Shown: one piece after another, positions 14,529 through 16,909 of the stretch | How positions within the stretch are numbered: the stretch's first letter is position 1 | How the letters are laid out: every line of letters begins with the position of its first letter | DNA from: JBOHHR01 sp050740975 | GTDB taxonomy: Bacteria > Pseudomonadota > Gammaproteobacteria > JBOHHR01 | DNA: 16,909 nucleotides | Reading direction: 5' to 3' | NCBI GenBank assembly: GCA_050740975.1 | Contig: JBOIEE010000281.1 | Coordinates: 1-16,909, forward strand | Notes under the pieces: model-generated | What the model was told of the DNA's origin: nothing | Database searches by the model: none | The model's input: only the letters and a program-made list of their open reading frames with translations | Position numbers and translations under genes: made by a program

Positions 14529-15773
14529 ATGTCAACACGGAGCGGTAAAGGTGAGCGCTTTTGGCTTGGTGCGCTCGGGGCCTTACTTGCAAGCTGTGGC
14601 CAGCCAGTAGCGGATCAGTCATCCGCAAAGGCCCCGCCACCCGCAGTCAGCGTGGCCGAAGTCCTGGTTAAAGAGGTAACCGAGTGGGATGAGTTCACCG
14701 GCCATATAGAAGCGGTGGAAACGGTGCAGATCCGCCCCCGGGTGGCCGGTTACATCGAACGGATCGAGTTCAAGGAAGGTAAAGAGGTCAACAAAGGCGA
14801 GGTGCTGTTCGTCATCGACCAGCGCCCCTTCCAAGCGGAGCTTCTGCGCGCTGAGGCAGAGCGTGCGCGGTCCCACGCCCGCTCAGGCCTTGCCCGTGCC
14901 CAGGCGATCCGGGCCCAAAAGCTGGTCGCAAAGCGGGTGATCTCGCAGGATGAATTCGACGAGCGGATGGCCGCCGACGCGCAGGCCAGGGCCGAGATCC
15001 GTGCCGCCGAGGCGGCTGTCGCGATCGCCAAGCTCAACCTCGAATACACTGAAGTACGCTCGCCGATCGACGGTCGCGCCGGTCGTGCATTGGTGAGGCC
15101 GGGTAATTTAGTCAGTGGCGGCGAAATGATCCCGGACCCGACCCTGCTCACCACCGTGGTATCGCTGGACCCCGTTCACGTCTATTTCGAGTGCGACGAG
15201 CAAACCTATTTGCGCTACGGCGCCATGGTGCGTCACGGCGAACGGCCGAGCTCGCGTGAGGTGGCAAACCCAGTGTTCGTGGGTCTCGCCAACGAAGAGG
15301 GTTTCCCGCATGCAGGGCGCATGGACTTCGTCGATAACCAGCTCGACCCGGCCACGGGCACCATCCGCGCCCGCGCGGTCCTCGACAATCGGGGTCGCCT
15401 GTTCACCCCAGGGCTGTTCGCGCGCATCAAACTCCTCGGCAGCGGGAAGTTCCCCGCTGTTCTGGTGGACGACAAGGCGATCCTCACCGATCAGGATCGC
15501 ACGTATGTCTATGTCCTCGCAGCGGGCAACCTTGCGGAGCGCCGTGACGTCAAACTCGGGCGAATTATCGACCGGTTACGTGTCGTGACCGAGGGTTTAA
15601 ACGCGGGCGACACGATCATCGTGCACGGTGTTCAGAAGGTGTTCTTTCCAGGCCTGCCGGTCACCCCGCAGACCATCGGCATGGGCGATCTGCCGCCCGC
15701 CTCTCTGCAGACGCCGGCGAGAGAGGCTGGCGAAGAACAGGCGACCCCGCGCGTGCAGGAGCCGAACGTATGA
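14529..15773 (+). CDS. MexE-like RND periplasmic adaptor lipoprotein
   Basis: This is the membrane-fusion protein of a tripartite efflux pump, linking an inner-membrane RND transporter to an outer-membrane channel. The 414-aa product starts with a lipoprotein signal peptide, lipobox LASC (C23). The mature part has EWDEFTGHIEAVETVQIRPRVAGYI at about 52-76 (first half of the lipoyl domain), an alpha-hairpin rich in A, E, R and Q near 103-165, then LEYTEVRSPIDGRAGRALVRPGNLV near 171-195, and beta-barrel and proximal domains with FVDNQLDPATGTIRARAV. This matches Pseudomonas MexE closely in order and motifs, with a short insert (EMIPDP) after the lipoyl domain. The frame stays open upstream to 14355, but that stretch lacks signal-peptide character. 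ATG 14529 is chosen for the lipobox, although its Shine-Dalgarno is weak. Confidence 0.93.
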   Translation: MSTRSGKGERFWLGALGALLASCGQPVADQSSAKAPPPAVSVAEVLVKEVTEWDEFTGHIEAVETVQIRPRVAGYIERIEFKEGKEVNKGEVLFVIDQRPFQAELLRAEAERARSHARSGLARAQAIRAQKLVAKRVISQDEFDERMAADAQARAEIRAAEAAVAIAKLNLEYTEVRSPIDGRAGRALVRPGNLVSGGEMIPDPTLLTTVVSLDPVHVYFECDEQTYLRYGAMVRHGERPSSREVANPVFVGLANEEGFPHAGRMDFVDNQLDPATGTIRARAVLDNRGRLFTPGLFARIKLLGSGKFPAVLVDDKAILTDQDRTYVYVLAAGNLAERRDVKLGRIIDRLRVVTEGLNAGDTIIVHGVQKVFFPGLPVTPQTIGMGDLPPASLQTPAREAGEEQATPRVQEPNV

Positions 15774-16909
15774 AGGACTTCTCCGCCGTCTTCGTCGATC
15801 GCCCGATCCTGGCTGCGGTGCTGTCGATCCTCATCTTCGTTGCGGGGCTCATCGCTCTCCCGCTGCTCCCGGTAGCCGAATACCCCGACGTGGTGCCTCC
15901 TTCGGTGCAGGTACGCGCCGTGTATCCCGGCGCCAACCCGAAGGTCATCGCCGAGACCGTTGCCACGCCGATTGAGGAGGCGGTAAACGGGGTCGAGAAC
16001 ATGATCTACATGAAGTCGGTGGCAAGCTCTGACGGCGTGATGTATCTAACGGTCACGTTCAGGACCGGCACCGACGCCGATCTCGCCCAGGTGCAGGTGC
16101 AGAACCGCGTCAGCCAGGCCTTAGCGCGGCTGCCCGAGGACGTGCGCCGGCTCGGCGTCACCACCGAGAAGCAGTCACCCAACATCACCATGGTTGTACA
16201 TCTGCTCTCGCCCAAGCGGAAATACGACACCCTGTATCTGCGTAACTACGCTACCTTGCGAATCAAGGACGAGCTCGCTCGTATTAACGGCGTCGGCCAA
16301 GTCATGGTTTTCGGCGGCGGGGATTATTCGATGCGGATTTGGCTCGACCCCAACCAAGTCGCCGCGCGCGGTATGACAGCGGGCGATGTGGTGTGTGCCA
16401 TCCGCGAGCAAAACGTGCAGGTCTCGGCGGGCGCAATCGGGGCTCCCCCGCAGCCGGACAGGCGCGACTTCACGCTCTCGATCCATACCCAAGGCCGACT
16501 CGTCACCGAGGAGGAGTTCGCTGACATCGTCTTGAAGACCGGCACGAACGGGGGAATCACTCGCCTGCGCGATGTCGCCCGCATCGAGCTCGGCGCCTCC
16601 GAATACGCCTTGCGCTCGCTGCTGGACAACAGCCAAGCGGTGGCGGTGGTGATCTTCCAAGCGCCCGGATCGAACGCCATCGCGATCTCCGACCAGGTGC
16701 GCGCCAAGATGCAAGATCTCGCGCGCTTTTTCCCCGAGGGCTTGAAGTGGAGCGTGGTCTACGACCCGACGGTGTTCGTGCGCGACTCGATCAAGGCCGT
16801 GATCACGACCCTATTCGAGGCGGTGCTGATGGTGGCGCTGGTGGTGATTTTGTTCCTGCAGACCTGGCGCGCCTCGATCATTCCGCTGCTGGCGGTGCCG
16901 GTGTCGATC
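15770..16909 (+). CDS. MexF-like RND efflux transporter, N-terminal part (runs off window)
   Basis: This is the proton-driven inner-membrane pump of the HAE1 RND family, which in MexEF-type systems exports drugs and other amphiphiles. The window holds 380 codons of about 1050. The first membrane helix is at about 10-29 (ILAAVLSILIFVAGLIALPL), followed by LPVAEYPDVVPPSVQV near 33-48 and YPGANPKVIAETVATPIE near 52-69. The porter region has GVGQVMVFGGGDYSMRIWLDP near 183-203 and ends with FQAPGSNAI. TM2 begins near 343 and reads into FLQTWRASIIPLLAVPVSI. All of this parallels Pseudomonas MexF. The ATG at 15770 overlaps the adaptor stop as ATGA, with AGGAG at 15757-15761. The transmembrane proton-relay residues and the outer-membrane channel gene, if present, lie outside. 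Confidence 0.95.
   Translation, partial: MKDFSAVFVDRPILAAVLSILIFVAGLIALPLLPVAEYPDVVPPSVQVRAVYPGANPKVIAETVATPIEEAVNGVENMIYMKSVASSDGVMYLTVTFRTGTDADLAQVQVQNRVSQALARLPEDVRRLGVTTEKQSPNITMVVHLLSPKRKYDTLYLRNYATLRIKDELARINGVGQVMVFGGGDYSMRIWLDPNQVAARGMTAGDVVCAIREQNVQVSAGAIGAPPQPDRRDFTLSIHTQGRLVTEEEFADIVLKTGTNGGITRLRDVARIELGASEYALRSLLDNSQAVAVVIFQAPGSNAIAISDQVRAKMQDLARFFPEGLKWSVVYDPTVFVRDSIKAVITTLFEAVLMVALVVILFLQTWRASIIPLLAVPVSI

Overview
The window looks like chromosome from a gammaproteobacterium outside the enterics. Two conserved blocks lie back to back in the order known from Pseudomonas. On the minus strand is the start of the dcw (division and cell wall) cluster, mraZ-rsmH-ftsL-ftsI-murE-murF-mraY. 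Beside it are rnpB, rsmI and the plus-strand block lpoA-yraN-gmhA-dolP. MurE carries the DNPR motif of meso-diaminopimelate-adding enzymes, and LpoA and DolP are outer-membrane lipoproteins, so the envelope is Gram-negative. No rRNA, tRNA or CRISPR array was seen.

Positions 1-7390 (minus strand): a promoter with a perfect TTGACA -35 and a TATAGT -10 is followed by three 10-bp direct repeats that look like MraZ operators, then mraZ with a probable TTG start. From rsmH to mraY every gene overlaps the next, the first four times as ATGA or GTGA. The operon therefore carries its own repressor (MraZ), a 16S rRNA methyltransferase (RsmH), a divisome protein (FtsL), the septal transpeptidase (FtsI) and three successive steps of peptidoglycan precursor synthesis (MurE, MurF, MraY). 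MraY lacks only its last codon or two at the window edge.

Positions 7470-8852 (minus strand): a complete class A RNase P RNA gene, then rsmI. The rsmI and lpoA genes diverge from a 45-bp gap.

Positions 8898-12414 (plus strand): lpoA (activator of PBP1A-type synthases), yraN (nuclease-like fold), gmhA (phosphoheptose isomerase, in the slot where E. coli has diaA) and dolP (dual-BON lipoprotein). A 70-bp element with inverted ends and a possible CTAG target duplication sits exactly at the lpoA stop codon and looks like a MITE.

Positions 12415-16909: conserved gene order stops after dolP and the content becomes accessory. It begins with the N-terminal stub of a XamI-type restriction endonuclease. 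A convergent gene follows, encoding an O6-alkylguanine methyltransferase fused to an AlkA-type glycosylase, in GC-rich sequence. About 650 bp holds only a doubtful small ORF whose start codon lies inside a strong hairpin. Last come the first two genes of a MexEF-like RND efflux system, the pump gene running off the window. The clearest points of interest are the MITE-like element, the restriction-gene relic, the Ogt-AlkA fusion with a palindrome at its start, and the hairpin-covered small ORF. I did not find a convincing wholly new multigene system.
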